Part shown: one piece after another, positions 1 to 12,764 of the stretch
How positions within the stretch are numbered: the stretch's first letter is position 1
How the letters are laid out: each line of letters begins with the position of its first letter
Assembly: GCF_029784165.1 (NCBI RefSeq)
Contig: NC_073696.1
Span: 6,448,001-6,512,000 of the forward strand
Length of the DNA: 64,000 bases
Source: Wyeomyia smithii
Lineage: Eukaryota > Arthropoda > Insecta > Diptera > Culicidae
Direction: 5' to 3'
Made by a program: the position numbers and the translations under genes
Notes under the pieces: model-generated
The model's input: only the letters and a program-made list of their open reading frames with translations
What the model was told of the DNA's origin: nothing
Database searches by the model: none

Positions 1-346
1 AATTGAATTTTAGTTTCAGGTTCATGAATCTTGAAAATAATCCTACTGCGCCCACATGCCGCCGCCGAGCAAATATTTTGAAAACACTTTCGCATCGACT
101 TCATCACGTTTCGACTTACACACACACGCAAGCAAACTTCAATCGGGGACATCTCAAGCAACCATCATCTCTCTTCACACTTCACACGCAGCCATCACAA
201 ATGTATAGAATGTATTAATCATCAATAAAAGCAATATTATGACAAATATATTTTTGGTAATTTTGGTACTTATCTGGCCAATTGGTTGCTCAATACAGTG
301 ATTCCCGTAAAAGGAAATCACCGCACTGTCGTGATATAAAATCAAA
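1..346 (+). repeat. 346-bp repeat, left copy (partner at 23284-23629)
   Basis: By eye this stretch is base-for-base the same as 23284-23629, in direct orientation about 23.3 kb apart. It may continue left of the window, because the partner's flank continues. It carries a 62-codon open frame with a His/Thr-rich stretch, AATAAA-like signals near 222-235, and a small imperfect hairpin at 298-335 (CAGTG..CACTG). Divergence stops sharply after ATCAAA at 346. The family is not recognised; it may be the end of a larger transposon. Confidence 0.8.
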
Positions 347-3079
347 CCTCCTGTCTCTCAAATATGTCATGCAAAGCTCGTTTATACTAACGTGTGCTAA
401 CGTGTCAAAGCAAAGACAAAAATCACACATACCACTATGGCTGGTGGCATAGTCTCACACAATTTTATCTATTTACTTTCTCATAATTGCACAATTATTT
501 AACTCTCTAATTTAATTCCAATTAGTAAAACACTGTTCAAAAAGGGCTATTATAACACAACTCTCTCTCATTTTTTCCCTCGCACCGCTCAAGTAAAGCA
601 CGCATATATTTTCACAACACAAATATCTCGCCATTTTCTTCAACACCGCCAGGATCATTCACCAGGTTAAGAATGTTTCACAGGTAATTGAAAAACTAGT
701 TTTCATTCATTCTGACGATTTGTTTTTTAATTGTTTTTTTTTTTTTGTTTTTTATTGCAAGTTGCTTCCGCCAGAACTTCGTGATTAAGTGACACCAAAC
801 TTTCTATGTACTTCAAAACAGTACAAAACATTCTCATGGTTTCGGGTTCTTCTTACAAAATGATTCACATGCTTTCAAGTCAAAAGGGAGTTTCTATTTT
901 TAGTTCGAGAGTGTTGATTATTCATTATATAGTTTTGATACCAATATCGGTAATAACCGATCAGTCGGAGAATCAAAAGCATAAACATAAACTATTTTTA
1001 AATATAGACAAAGATTTTCTATATTTGTGGAAATTTGGTATCTCTACTATGATTATCGTTTTCAGAAAGTCAGTTAGTTATTAGGTGTAGGAATTTTTTA
1101 TAAATACTAAATTTCAATGTTTTATAAAATTATGAGAAAGTGCTGAGATTTGCTGTCTGTGGTACTCACTCCAGTTTTGTTTCAGAAGTATGAAGTATTA
1201 AGTATGAATAGGGACAGTGGTATATCAAGATTTCGCGAAAGCCGTGAATTTCGCGAAATCAAGCATCGGCCGCGAAGTTCACAAAAAACCCGCGAAAGTA
1301 ATGGAAAACAGCAACATTCTATGTCAATCATGAAATATTTAGATTTGAAACCTGAAAAATTAATGAAATCCGACAACATGGACAAAGCTGGATATTAATA
1401 GGCATCTTGATGGCAATAGAAGGTCTTCTCCCACGCAACCAATAAGATGAAACAATACTACTGCTCTCTCATAAAGCGATTTTGTCAGCCTGCGTTCAAT
1501 TGTTTTCGGACGGCTCGGTTGCTAGATCTTCTTCGAGCAAAGATGTTGGCAATCGGTACCCTGCATAGTAGAATTCCAGAGTGTACAGCCATAAAATCAA
1601 AGTTGCAAGATTATCTAAGCACAAGCAAGCATTTTGAAAAATAGTGAGTTAGTTGTAGGTATTCGGACCGCGAACGTTTTCCTGAACTTTTCCGATTGCC
1701 AAATGAATATTTATCGAATCCCAGAAAATCGGTAGATACGGAACGCAGTGTGAGGCAATATAACTTTCAACTTTTTTGCCGCGAATTACCACTGTCTCTA
1801 AGTATGAAGTATGAAATCAGAAATACATATTTGATTGATTCCTGTTTGTACCAGCAATACAAAAAAAAGGCTTTCTTGGTGAACCCTTACCGGGTAAAAC
1901 AAGAATAAATGGCTTATGATTTCCGTGACTACGTTTATCGGTGTTTCGACCGCTGCATAGTTTTATTTTATACTAAGAGACCGGTTGTTTTTCCTCACTG
2001 TACATCTGGTGGACATTGCTTCTATTATATTTATATTCCGATAACATTATTGAAGTAACTGCTGTCGGTGATGTACCGCAATGTACCGCAGCGAAAAGAA
2101 ATTCAAATCAGTTCGGCTTTTCGGTTCGCTCCGCATTGTGATGATAATAATTGTGAGATGATAAGTAAAGAAAAGGCAAAAGCCGCACTTCGCACGCGCT
2201 CCGGTACGATTGGCTGATAAGAGTGGTTGGACTATTCTTCTTTTGTGTATTCATAACGATCCTGTAGCTGCTGAGACTTCAGCTCTCGGTGCGTTCAGCG
2301 AATGTTTTGAACGGAGAGCGAAAAGTTGGGTAAACGTAAACCGAAACAAATGCCGATAACGATCAGGCTCAAGGGCTGTTTCACCCGATTGACTCTGGGG
2401 ATCGAAAGTCACAAACATTCTTGGGGACATTGAATGCGACAGAATCGAATAACAACCTTGAATATATGGTGGCTTTGTTTGTACCGATTTAAATAGAGGA
2501 ATTTCATCGGGAAAAACAGATGGACTAACTTAAAATCGCCGGGTAGTTATGCTTCGTGCATGACACACAGTCGATTGGATGATGAGATAAAATTTGCGGC
2601 AAAGCTACTGATAAGATAACCTGAGCGGGATGTAATCTGTCACATAATGTTACTGCTTATTAGAAGATAATTCTATTTTAGTAAAGATAACATTCAACAA
2701 ATATTTACATATACTTTTTCTCGTCTCTGCCCTATGCAGAACGAGAAAAATAACCTCCAGATCGCACGTGACGGGTCACCTCCGGGGCAGGTTAAGCCCG
2801 TGTGCGGAACGTAGCACTAAACTTTAGACCAGCTGACCAGCAGCCAGTCAGTGAGTGAACAACGCTGTAGTGACGTCGTTCCTGACACAAACATCGGACT
2901 GTGTGCTGGACCAATTATTGCTCTGCAAATTATCTGCCAAAACAAGATGTGCGACTTTTAGTCCTAAGTTTGCGCTCGGTTTCGATTTGGTTCGTGTTTA
3001 TCGTTGTTGGCTGGCACACAGTGGGTAAATGATTTGTTATGTACCCAAACGCGGAGCTGGAGCTTGGAGATGGTCAGTA
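347..3079. other. Non-coding flank, no gene recognised
   Basis: AT-rich sequence with only short frames and no recognisable domain. A stretch near 1230-1310 is rich in CGCGAA words, which look like decayed tandem repeat. A sequence around 663-685 (GTTAAGAATGTTTCAC) recurs near 20793-20815. I see no exon with splice sites and no RNA gene. Confidence 0.5.
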
Positions 3080-3812
3080 GGGTGGGACAAAAAATAAATG
3101 TTAGCTCCCATGCACTTTTCGTGTTCCTTATGGGTCCAATAACAACTTTGTAACTTTTCAGATCGATTGGTGAAACGCCCGATTTGTGCCCGATTTTTAA
3201 AGTTTTCATACGATTTTATATGGGAAAATTCACTTTTTCAAAACTTATTCTCTAGAAACTCCCAGTTAGGTCCTAAAAATATATCGATACATGATAGTTG
3301 TAGGAAATTTTCCTGGGAAAAACTTCTCTGAAGACCGTAAGGCGCTACGATGCTTGTAGAAACATCTATTTACCCCAAACTAATTGAATGTCTGACGGAC
3401 GGCTCACAATTGAAATTTTCCAGCAACACTGCTACAGCCAGGGATCGTCTAACTACTCAGAGCTGTGCAAAAAATCTTCGTGCGTCTCGCAGATTTTTGT
3501 GCACGTCTCCAATATTTGGAAGGAGTAAGAGACGAAGGAGAGAGAGATTTTATACTTGAGAGCCAGAGATCGGGTGCTACTCATTTTTTTGCGTGCAAAG
3601 CACACGCCGTTGGGAGACTGCACAATAATTTCTAAAGAGACGAGTAAGAGCAGTTCGGATTGCACTGTACATTTCGTTTCCAAAGAGACAAGTAAGTGCA
3701 GTTCGCATGTCACAGCACTCTTTATCCGTCTCTTTCCAAAGATGTCTCTGTGCAATTATGTGCAATGAAAGCGTTCGAAACTTGCTATGAATGTTGCATT
3801 AAAATCTGTGTA

Positions 3813-4736
3813 GGGGGATGAGGGGCATAATAAGCACACGGGGTGAAATGGGCACCCCTCTTATATGCGAAACTACGCATTTTTTAATACAATATGGTAT
3901 GTGGAACTGTTCCGTAGGTTCTACAGTATATCTTGATGTAGAACAAAAGTGATTTGTCTGTTTAAAACATGGAAATATACTGAAAACATCAACTTGGTTC
4001 CCGGATGTTGGAAAAATTATTATTATTGCGCACTACAAAATAAGCTTATACGGTCGTGGCTCAATCAAGTATAAAGACACATCAATATGACGTATGAGTC
4101 GTACCCCAAATTTCACCATCATTGACGTTTTGATTTTAAGCTATAATTAGTGTTAAAAACTCATATTAACTTTAACTAATTCGATAGGAGCGAAATGGTC
4201 ACCTATAGTTGGGGTGAAATAAGACAAGGTGTGTTGTCACATAAATTTACCTGAAATTCATCTCAGTAGACTTGTGAGACTTGTTCTGTTTGTGTGTCAG
4301 TGTTTGTTTACAGTGATGGTGCGAACATATATTAGAAAATCTTTGAAGCCGAATCGGTCAGAAAAAGGGACTGCAGGCAGAATCGGCCACCATAAGGCGC
4401 GACGGGACATTTACGAAACAAGCCGCCAAGTATCATGGCATCTCGCGACAAACGTTGGCCAATAAGTTGTACTTCTACACAGATATGTTCTCTAAGAGTG
4501 CTCATTATGCCCCAGTGGGAAGCTCATTGTGCCCCACACACCGACTGATTGCTAGTTTTATAAGCATGAATCTAATTTGTGTTTTTCACCATTATACGAT
4601 AAACTTTTCAATTTGTGAATAGTGTACCTTTAATTATAAATAGTTGATTCAAGTTTTGCACAGCCCTTAAATTTTTGTCGTTTTCCATGCTTAAATCAGC
4701 AACCGAATTAGGAGCCCATTATGCCCCTATTCCCCC
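3813..4736 (+). mobile_element. pogo-like DNA transposon, internally decayed, nested
   Basis: Terminal inverted repeats begin GGGGGATGAGGGGCATAAT at the left and, read inward from the right, GGGGGAATAGGGGCATAAT. Both ends are flanked by TA (3811-3812 and 4737-4738), the target duplication of Tc1/mariner/pogo elements. It sits in the spacer of the larger foldback element, so it inserted later than that element or was captured by it. At 924 bp it is too short for a full transposase; a transposase N-terminal relic lies at 4316-4475. Confidence 0.75.
4316..4475 (+). pseudogene. pogo-type transposase N-terminal relic
   Basis: The ATG at 4316 opens MVRTYIRKS, a start typical of pogo/CENP-B-type transposases. 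After a frame change, 4422-4472 reads AAKYHGISRQTLANKL, which matches the helix-turn-helix recognition region of that family. The two parts are in different frames and no catalytic DDE region follows, so this is a broken fragment. The HTH match together with the TA-flanked TIRs makes the family assignment fairly secure. Confidence 0.7.
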
Positions 4737-5420
4737 TACGAGTCAGCAGGAAGCCGCAAACGGGCAAAATTTTCACATTGCACAGGCATAGTCAGGGTTG
4801 CCACTCACATTTTTAAATACATTTAACTACTGCACAAGAATTGTAAAGCTATCTTAATTTTGTTGGTTTCGTTGGAAAGTCGAGAAAGTCCGTAATCAAT
4901 GATATCTTTGAAACGTCGAATTATAGAGAATAAGAAGCACCTAGAAAAGAAACAATTTCCTCTCTTAAATATGTGATAAACATGGGTTTTGTTGTTAACT
5001 AAATTAAATTTTAAAGTCCACTGTACAAGATGTTCTTTGACGCCTCTTTATGTTTAGGTGCTAGTTAACTTTAAAAGCATTAAGCTGTGCCTTCATTTAG
5101 TGTTGTAAGATCAATTTTCTTCAATCTGTTGTTCAACATAGAAGCATACCTTTCAAAACAAGAATATGCATAGTACGGTTAATTTTTCACTTATTGAAAA
5201 GGTGTGATCCGCATCCTCATACAACACAGTTAATCGTTAAGCGTGAAAATGTCGAAAAATAAAATCTGTATAACTACAGATTAATCTGAATTTGTGGCAT
5301 CACTGGCTGTGATCAAAAACTCTCTCAACAAAGAGGCACACACAGCCCAAGAAATTTTCTGAGGTAGAAACTACCGTGCAGCACGTTTTCCGCACACTCA
5401 TCTTAAAAAACAATTTTTCA

Positions 5421-5527
5421 ACAGTAAATTTTACTAAAACACAGTTGGGTTGAGTGCTTTACCATGTGCATAGCATAGTCTGCTATAATAGTACAGAGAT
5501 TATGTATGTTTTAGTAAAATTTACTGT
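5421..5527. repeat. 107-bp hairpin with perfect 21-bp inverted ends
   Basis: The first 21 bases (ACAGTAAATTTTACTAAAAC...) are the exact reverse complement of 5507-5527. The loop is about 65 bp with no open frame. The size and structure suggest a tiny MITE or a solo palindrome inside the foldback element. I see no clear target duplication. Confidence 0.65.
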
Positions 5528-6458
5528 AGCAAGCAGTTTTATAAGCTGAGTACGCGGGAAAATGTGCTGCGCAGAATTACCCGCAGATAAATTCTGTGAG
5601 GTCTCCTGAACGACACGAAAGGGATCCGAACTGCTTTTACTCGTCTCTTTGGAAATTGATGTGCAGTCTCCCAACATCGTGCATTCACTCGTAAAAAAAA
5701 ATGAGTAGCACCCGATCCCTGAGTAAGAGACATCTCCGGAAAGAGACGGATAAAGTGTGTTGTGACATGCTACCTGCACTGACTTGTCTCTTTGGAAACG
5801 AATGTACAGTGCAATCCGAACTGCTCTTACTCGTCTCTTTAGAAATTTATGTGCAGTTTCCCAACGGCGTGTGCTTTGCACGCACAAAAATGAGTAGCAC
5901 CCGATCCCTGGCTACAGCATGCTGCTATTGCAGACTTGCTTAAATATGAGAAATAATTTCGAGTGGAATTAATTTTCAAAGTGTGATTTTTGCTCAAAAT
6001 ATCTTTGGGGAAGCCTCCAAGATAAATTTAAGCGATATCATTTCTCATCACATGGTTGAATTTGCAACAGCAGCATGCAGCAGCAGTATTGCTAGTAAAA
6101 TTCAATGGTGAGCCGTCCGTCAGACATTCAATCAGTTTGGGGTGAATAGCTGTTTCTACGAGCATCGTAGCGCCTTACGGTCTTCAGAAGAGTTTTTCCC
6201 AGGAAAAATTTCCTGCAACTACCATGTATCGATATATTTTTAGGACCCAACTGGGAATTTATAGAGAATAAGTTATGAAAAAGTGAATTTTCCCATATAA
6301 AATCGTATGGAAACTTTAAAAATCGGGCGCAAATCGGGCGTTTCACCGATAGATCTGAAAATTTGCACAGTTGTTATAGGATCCATAAGGAACACGAAAA
6401 GTGCATGGGAGCGAAAAAATAACACCATCGCTTTTTTTCCCATATAACCGTGTCCCAG

Positions 6459-7545
6459 TCTAATTGGTCAGATTGTGGAGAGAGTGGAAGGAAAAAAAAC
6501 ACGAAAAATTCTGGAGCTTTAAAGATTGGATTATTTTTTACTCTCTTAGTTTACTCTCTTAGCTACCTTATTAGACGATGTGATAAGATATTTATTTTTC
6601 TGGGTATTTTTTTCTTTGAGGGTATTTTAATTGATAGTCATGTCAGTAATACTTTATTTTGATTGATTTTAGGCATTGATATTTTTACCTAACATTTATT
6701 TTACTATGAAGTCTACAGTATCTAGGCTAGTTTTTTCTTGGTATTTCTATCCTTTACTGATGACGTTATTGATCTTCTTTCAAAGCTATGAATAATGTTT
6801 TGGAGTTCAATCAAAACAAAATGTCGCACCAGACCATTTTATACCTTTTCCCCATGTTTCTGCCTGGATAAAGAACTCAACAGCAAATATAGCGCTCAGT
6901 AAATATGCTGTGCCTTTGCCAGTGCGATCCTTTGTAAACAAATTCATGAATAGAGCGTAAGTAGAGCGTACGTATAAATATCCTTCCGCATGGCACCTGA
7001 GGTAGAATTATGATTTAACGCAAAATATTTCAACACCCCTAGGAGTCACCACTATCATCACCGCTCCGATAGTACATCATCGTTCCAGTAACCGTGTTCA
7101 ACCCAAACCAAGTAGCAAAGCAAATTCAATTCTCAGTTTCATTTTGTTTTCCCTTTCGTTTCCGCAGGTAATTTCCCTCTACCAAGTGGCGCGGCCCAGT
7201 TTAGCTAGTCTGTGATCGGTGAATTTCTTGGATAATTAGAACCAAAGTAGCACCCACCATCCGAGAAGGAGCGAGAAGGAGTGGGCGCAAAATCACGACC
7301 GACAAAAAAGAGGGTCAAATAACAAAATAATCCTGAGCACGAAAAGCAGCTCCGTCAAACGGTCAGTCACTCGGCTCGAAAAGTGGTTCATTTCCATCTG
7401 AAAACAGAAAAAGGTATCAGAACGTGAAATCTCCGGCCCGGGAGGAGGTTAACGGCGGAGTGTGAGGGTGCGCAGCGGGTGCCAAACCTTTAACCACCCA
7501 CCGTGCGGCAGCTTCCTTGTCAACGGTAGCCGCCGCTCAGTCAGA
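6459..7545. other. Upstream region and probable 5' UTR of the kinase gene
   Basis: No coding exon is recognised. From about 7040 the sequence becomes less AT-rich and leads straight into the first kinase coding exon, so 7200-7545 is probably 5' untranslated leader. CAG at 7166-7168, before GTAATTTCC, could be a splice junction of an upstream leader exon, but I cannot prove one. The open frame extends back to 7462 without an ATG. Confidence 0.4.
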
Positions 7546-8901
7546 ATGACGATGGTCAACAAGGAAAATATACAAATAGGTGATAATGTTGGACCAACGG
7601 CCATGGCAGCAGCCGGCCCAGCACTAACACCAACAACAACGGCGGCGGCGACGGCGGTGACGATTTTCGAGCTGCGAGACGAAAAGTCCCAAATCGAGAA
7701 ATCAGTTCACTCTCAGTCTCAGACGTCGCCGCAGCAGCAAGCGAAGCTGGGATTACGCGCGTGGTTCCGCAAATCTAATACTTGTGGCAGTTTGTACGTG
7801 AAGTGCAGTTGCAGCAGCCCCGGCGGGGAATCGAAGGAGATAGTTTCCACCGGAAGTCCCGACGGTTCGCAACGCAGTCGTAATAATAATCATTCGCGCA
7901 ATAGGCCCATTTCCACATCGGAGAAAGATTTTCGTAAGATTAAGGTGTTACACACATTCGCCCATCCAGACACGACCACTTTGTTCACAGAGGAAAATAA
8001 GTACGCGAGAAAGTTGGGCGAATCGCCCACACGTGCTGTGATCACTTCCGCACAAGCCGGTGAGTTTGAAGTTCTACACTCAACCCATTGCAAGCGTCTT
8101 TCGACGCCGAACATTGGAGCAGATTACGCCTTTCATCCGGAGTTCGTGCTGAAGAAAGTTTCACCCGGCAACAACGGACTCAGCAAAGCGGGTAAAACAC
8201 CTTCCATCTCCATTCCATTGACACCGCGAGGTTGTCTGAAGAAAGGATCGAAAAGTTTTCCAGGGCTGTCCCCTTCGGATAGCAGCGTAGACTCGATTCT
8301 TCGTTCTTTGGCTCACAATTATTCTACCTCCTCGAGTGTCGAAGAAGTCAACGAGGAGGACGACGGTCAGAACGCTCAAACCAGCGGAATCGAAGATCTC
8401 AGCAGTTCGCAGGGTTCCTGTGTGTCGTTTGTTACCGAGCCTGATTCGGGCCGAAATAGTTTTAGCAATTCGAACATTCGTCAGCTTTCCCTCAAGTATG
8501 CTAGTATTGGTAGTGGCGAGCAGCAGCCAGCGATCATTGACGAGGATACTCTAGCGGGGAAAAGTGAAACCAAAATTTGTGAAAGTGATATTCAACCTGT
8601 TGTGGTACAGAACAAGCAAAGTATTCCGATTCCTACTGTTGGTGCAGTTGGTGCTGATAAGCGTTGTTTCGGTGATAGTGTGTGTGGCAGTGTAGGTAGC
8701 AGTAGAAGCAGCAGTAGTAGCACCGAAAACAGCCCTCGAAGTGACCCCTCGCAGGTGGTACCTTTGAAGTCCAAACACGATCCTTCGGCGCATGAGTTCT
8801 TTATCCTGTCCGGTATCCTAGGACCAATGGGCCATGGGTCATCGCTTATGCGGAGAACTTCCAAGATCGTGCCGAATGTTGACGCACCGGTCAAGGAGAA
8901 G
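7546..8901 (+). CDS. Pkg21D: cGMP-dependent protein kinase, exon 1 (long low-complexity N-terminus)
   Basis: First of eleven coding exons of a cGMP-activated Ser/Thr kinase. The frame is open from 7462, but the first ATG is at 7546, with another at 7552. The 452 residues are rich in Ser, Thr, Asn and Ala, with Ala/Thr, Gln and Ser runs, and show no folded domain. Near the end, LMRRTSKIV carries an RRTS site of the kind PKG or PKA phosphorylates. The donor AAG|GTAAGT at 8902 is phase 0, which fits the phase-0 acceptor at 26895 across an 18 kb intron. Linkage to the kinase rests on strand, phase and proximity; it could belong to a long isoform only. The later exons resemble Drosophila DG1 (Pkg21D) more than foraging. 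Confidence 0.6.
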
Positions 8902-10464
8902 GTAAGTGTGGGGTGTGATGAAGAGGGGGAGGGAAGGGTTTCAACTTCAATTGAAAAGTGACGCCTCATCGCTAATTGGCTCGTTCAACAGCTTGGCCGA
9001 TCACGGGATGCTGCGGTGCAGAGGGGAATTTCGGACTATGTTGTGAAGCAATGATTTGTTGGCGTTTGATGACTAACGTCTTTGAGCCCGCATCGTCTGA
9101 TTGGGAGCGAATTGGGCGACTGCACGGCTTATTTTGTTGGAATTCTCAACAACAACAACAGCAATTTAATCGTCGTGGTGTTTTTGTCAGTTTCGAGCCT
9201 CTGATAAAGCAGTTTAAAGTGTCAGTTTGAGATCGTGGTGATGCAAGTTTATTAATCGATTGGTCTCGCGTTTGTTCTTGTAATGCATCATAGAAGTTTC
9301 CGTATGAAATTTGTTGATTTGCAGTTTTGGGTGTCATATTATATTCACATTGTATTAGAACTTATGACGTCCATATGTAAAAAATGTTCATATGTAAAAA
9401 AATGTACAGAAATGTACATTGCATAGTGGTTCAAAACGTGAAAAACGTCATCGTCAACCTTTTGATTGTAAAAATGCCATTTAAATGCTATAGTGTATTT
9501 GACAAAGTTTGTTTATATCTTAAGGAGAAACTTTTGATGCAAATAGATTCTTGATTAATCTGCCTAGAAATGAGATGATAATTTTAATTATTTTATTATT
9601 TATTTATTTGGCAAAATTGTAGGTAATTTCATGTAGAAAAACTTTGCTAAAGACACTTTGGTTCTATCTCATGAAAATAGACCACATACAGGTAGTTTCA
9701 TAAACGCACATTCTCAAAATGTATAAAAAAAACAAATACCAATAAACTTTTTGGGGTGTGATTTGAGAGGCCTACTATGTCCTAGACATTTTTTCATATT
9801 TGAGAAATACATTATTCTGCCGAACATACTTTAAGCATATTTTCAACTTTTTTCCTAGGTTCTATGACGTTTTTGATAACAATGCTCTTTTTTAAATCAA
9901 AACTTGTTTCAGCTGAGAGAGTGTTTAAGTGCGGTTTATGAAAGAAAAACTGGGTTTGGAACATTTTTTTGAGCTTTGTAGTTTGAATTCCACACAGATT
10001 GTGCAGGGGTCAAACTTTAAGTTAATTTTTTTTTATTAGCTTCCCGTTCCCATCCACACTATATCATGTTTTCTCGGCAAAATTAAATTTTTGTACATTT
10101 TTTCAAACTTCTTCTGAGTGTAACGTAATTTATGACACTCCCTAAATAATCAATAGTAAGCAGAAATGTTGACAAGATAACCAGTATGTTGTTTACAGAA
10201 GTTTCCATACCAATTTCGGAGTTATTTGTAACATAGTATTGTACCTTATATCGAGGTAAAATGTACCTTATATCGAAGTTTGCCTGTATTATCGTTCTGG
10301 AGTGATATTACAGGTTCGACCGCGGTATTTTTTTGCTTGCTCCTTAGATACATATGATTCGCTGTTCTCTTCAAGTACGTGCATCGGTTTGCCCACCAGT
10401 GTAAGAGCAGTTATTTTCGCATTCTCCTACAACACGCTAGTGATTCTCTGGGGAGAAACGACAA
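8902..10464. other. Start of kinase intron 1, no gene recognised
   Basis: Begins with a strong donor (GTAAGT). A CAACAACAACAACAG run lies at 9146-9161. The rest is AT-rich with no open frame of note and no clear transposon end. Confidence 0.45.
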
Positions 10465-10524
10465 GCCTGCATTCAAGAATCATTCTAGAATCAGTTAAGA
10501 ACATTTTGAAATCAATTAAGAATC

Positions 10525-11241
10525 TTAGCTTCGTAGCCGCAAGATTACAGAGTACGCTTTGATAAGCGAATGCGGTCGTGGGTTCGAATCTTAGTATAAC
10601 CAGGCCATTTGGTTGTCGAAGGACTTTAACATGGGTTTATTCCCGGGTTCTCCACAACATACCGTTCATTAAAGCTGAATTCTATAGTACCCCTGCTAAC
10701 TTTCATTCTAACAAAAAAGTCTTTTTTAAATGAAACTGTTCTAAGTAAAGTATAATAGTTCTCTTTAGGGAATTGTAATTCTGGCGCGGTCTTGGCTGGA
10801 GAAACGTGGTTTTCTTTCCTCTTGACTAAATTAGTCCTTCTTATAATAAAACTGATCTCAGGAATATTTATCCTCTACAGGGAATTGTAATTGGCGATAT
10901 TGGCACGAAGAACGAGGTTTCGATGAGACTCCTTCCTCTTGACATAATAAGTCCCTCTTAGATTTACCCTGGCCAGAGAGGATAGTTAAGTGTAGCCTCA
11001 GTTCAGCGAATTGTAATTTGGCGATATTGGTAGGATAGAAAGAGGCTCGGTATAGTAGAGCAGTAAGCTTGAAAACAAAAGGGTAAATTCTCACACCAAG
11101 CACGGATATAAATGAAAAGCGTACCATTCAATAATGATACTGCCAATAATATGAAGTACGGAGTACAGAAAACACCCGGGCAATATCACAATCGATCAAA
11201 TGTCTCTGGTCGCAGTGATGAGTCCACACAGAGGAAGAAAA
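10525..11241 (+). mobile_element. tRNA-derived SINE, diverged copy 1
   Basis: The head contains TAGCCGCAAG (A-box-like) and GGGTTCGAATC (B box), as in the copies at 40715 and 55181. The body shares the AAGTCCCTCTTA and GGAATTGTAATTGGCGATAT words. GGAATTGTAATT appears three times (near 10767, 10880 and 11007), which suggests an internal tandem expansion that lengthens this copy. AAGAATC flanks both ends (10518-10524 and 11242-11248), but the surrounding minisatellite contains the same word, so the target duplication is weak. Confidence 0.65.
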
Positions 11242-11814
11242 AAGAATCATATGAGAGTGCTTCATGACTCTTGTCAAAGTCATTTCAGATTCATTTTATT
11301 CATTGAGGGATCAGTTTATCATAATTTCAGGCTACTTTCAGCATCTCATATGAGCCTTTGCAGGAAAATGTTGGAATCATCTCAGAATAATTTGCAAATC
11401 AATTCAGAATCAATTTCAGCCATTTTTAAATTATATAGACTCTTTTTAGAATCATTTTGGAAGCATCTCAGATCCACTTAGGAATCTTTTTAAAATCAAT
11501 TTGGAATTAACTTTAGAAACACATAATATTTTTTAGAAACTTGTTTGAGTTTGAGTTATTTTATTATCTTTTTTGAGTTATATTGGAATCAACCCGAAAC
11601 ATTTTAGAATCTTGCTGGAGTCAAAAATGTAAAAAAGTGTAAAATCATTTAAAAATCTCGTTCGCGTCATTTTGAAAATCATTTTGGAATCATTCTAGAA
11701 TTATTTTGGAATCATTTCAGAATCATTTAAGAATCAATTTGGAATCTTAAAATAATCAGTTGAGATAATTTTAAAAACAATCTTAGAATCATCTTAAGAC
11801 CATTTTTGAATTTA

Positions 11815-11960
11815 TTTTTTTTTTAAATAGTTTTTTTGACACGGCACGATACAATTTATGTTTAACTGAGCCAAGTACATTTTTTTTAAATTCTAAATTA
11901 GCAGGGAAAAGAGGGAGGCCTTTTCTTTATTCTCGCGGCCGACTACGAGCTAGTGGGGAT
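11815..11960 (-). mobile_element. I-clade retrotransposon 3' tail fragment
   Basis: TTTTTTTGACACGGCAC followed by CGGCCGACTACGAGCTA matches the 3' end of the I-clade element at 28536-28690 and of the copy at 42724. Only the tail is left, on the minus strand with its poly(A) read as T at the left. It is a 5'-truncated insertion. Confidence 0.6.
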
Positions 11961-12130
11961 TTAAGGTGAGAGGAGGGGAGTTACAATTTTGATTTTAACT
12001 ATATTGAGTCATACGATTTATTTAAGCTTTAAGCTCAGACCTAACACCACAGTATTCGGTACACGACCAAATAACAAAACGTTAAAGTCATTTCAGAATC
12101 AACTTAGAATCATTTTAAAATCATGTAAGG

Positions 12131-12427
12131 CAGCGGTTCTCAACGTTTTTTGTCCGCGTACCTCTTGGCGATATGTTTCATATCAATTGTACCCCTGGCT
12201 TGGAATGTTATCGCAGAGTGGGAGAGAGTAGTGGTAGATCATTTAATGGTAGTCTAGTTCTGGTTTCAAATTAAACTATGGTTTAATTGATTGCTACAAT
12301 CATGTTTTCAAGACCAAGATCAGACAACATATGAAGTATTATTAAAAAATTGCTCTGTCCGCCATTACTGATTTTTCTTTCGCGTACCCCCTGAAGACTT
12401 TCGAGTACCCCAGGTTGAGAAACGCTG
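12131..12427. mobile_element. hAT-type MITE with perfect 8-bp target duplication
   Basis: The terminal inverted repeats are CAGCGGTTCTCAAC at the left and, read inward from the right, CAGCGTTTCTCAAC. ATGTAAGG flanks it exactly on both sides (12123-12130 and 12428-12435). An 8-bp duplication with CAG..CTG ends is diagnostic of hAT elements. At 297 bp there is no room for a transposase. It interrupts the 11-bp minisatellite and is therefore younger. Confidence 0.9.
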
Positions 12428-12764
12428 ATGTAAGGGAAGAATCCTTTAAGAATTTTGCTGGAGTAATTATAGATTCATTTTGGAATCTTATAGGAGCCAT
12501 TCAGAAATTATTTTAGAATCTTGTTAGAGCCATTCATTGATCATTCAAGAATCATTTTAAAATCACTTTGAAATCGTTCTATAATCATTATAGCGACATT
12601 TTAGAATCACTCAAGAATCATTATAAAATTATTTCGGATTCTTTTTGAAATGATTTTAAAATTGTTCTAGAAACATTCTAAATTTTTTTCAGAATCTCGA
12701 TGAAGTCGTTGTCGAATCAATTTAGAATTATTTCAGGATCCTTTTATAATTGTTCAAGAACCAA

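Larger units (their letters stand above)
3080..6458. mobile_element. Foldback-type element with long complex inverted arms
   Basis: The ends are inverted copies of each other. The outer part of the left arm (about 3080-3430) matches the reverse complement of about 6110-6458, including the words CTCCCATGCACTTTTCGTG and CCGTAAGGCGCTACGATGC. The inner arm parts (about 3440-3770 and 5570-5930) are also inverted and contain shorter internal repeats built on GAGACGAGTAAGAGCAGTTC. Long inverted arms with internal subrepeats are typical of foldback elements. The middle holds a nested pogo-like element (3813-4736) and a small hairpin (5421-5527). No intact transposase is visible, so it is probably non-autonomous. 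Confidence 0.7.

Noticed and set aside
7462..7545. Start of kinase exon 1 at 7462
   Set aside because: That position is GTG; the first in-frame ATG is at 7546.
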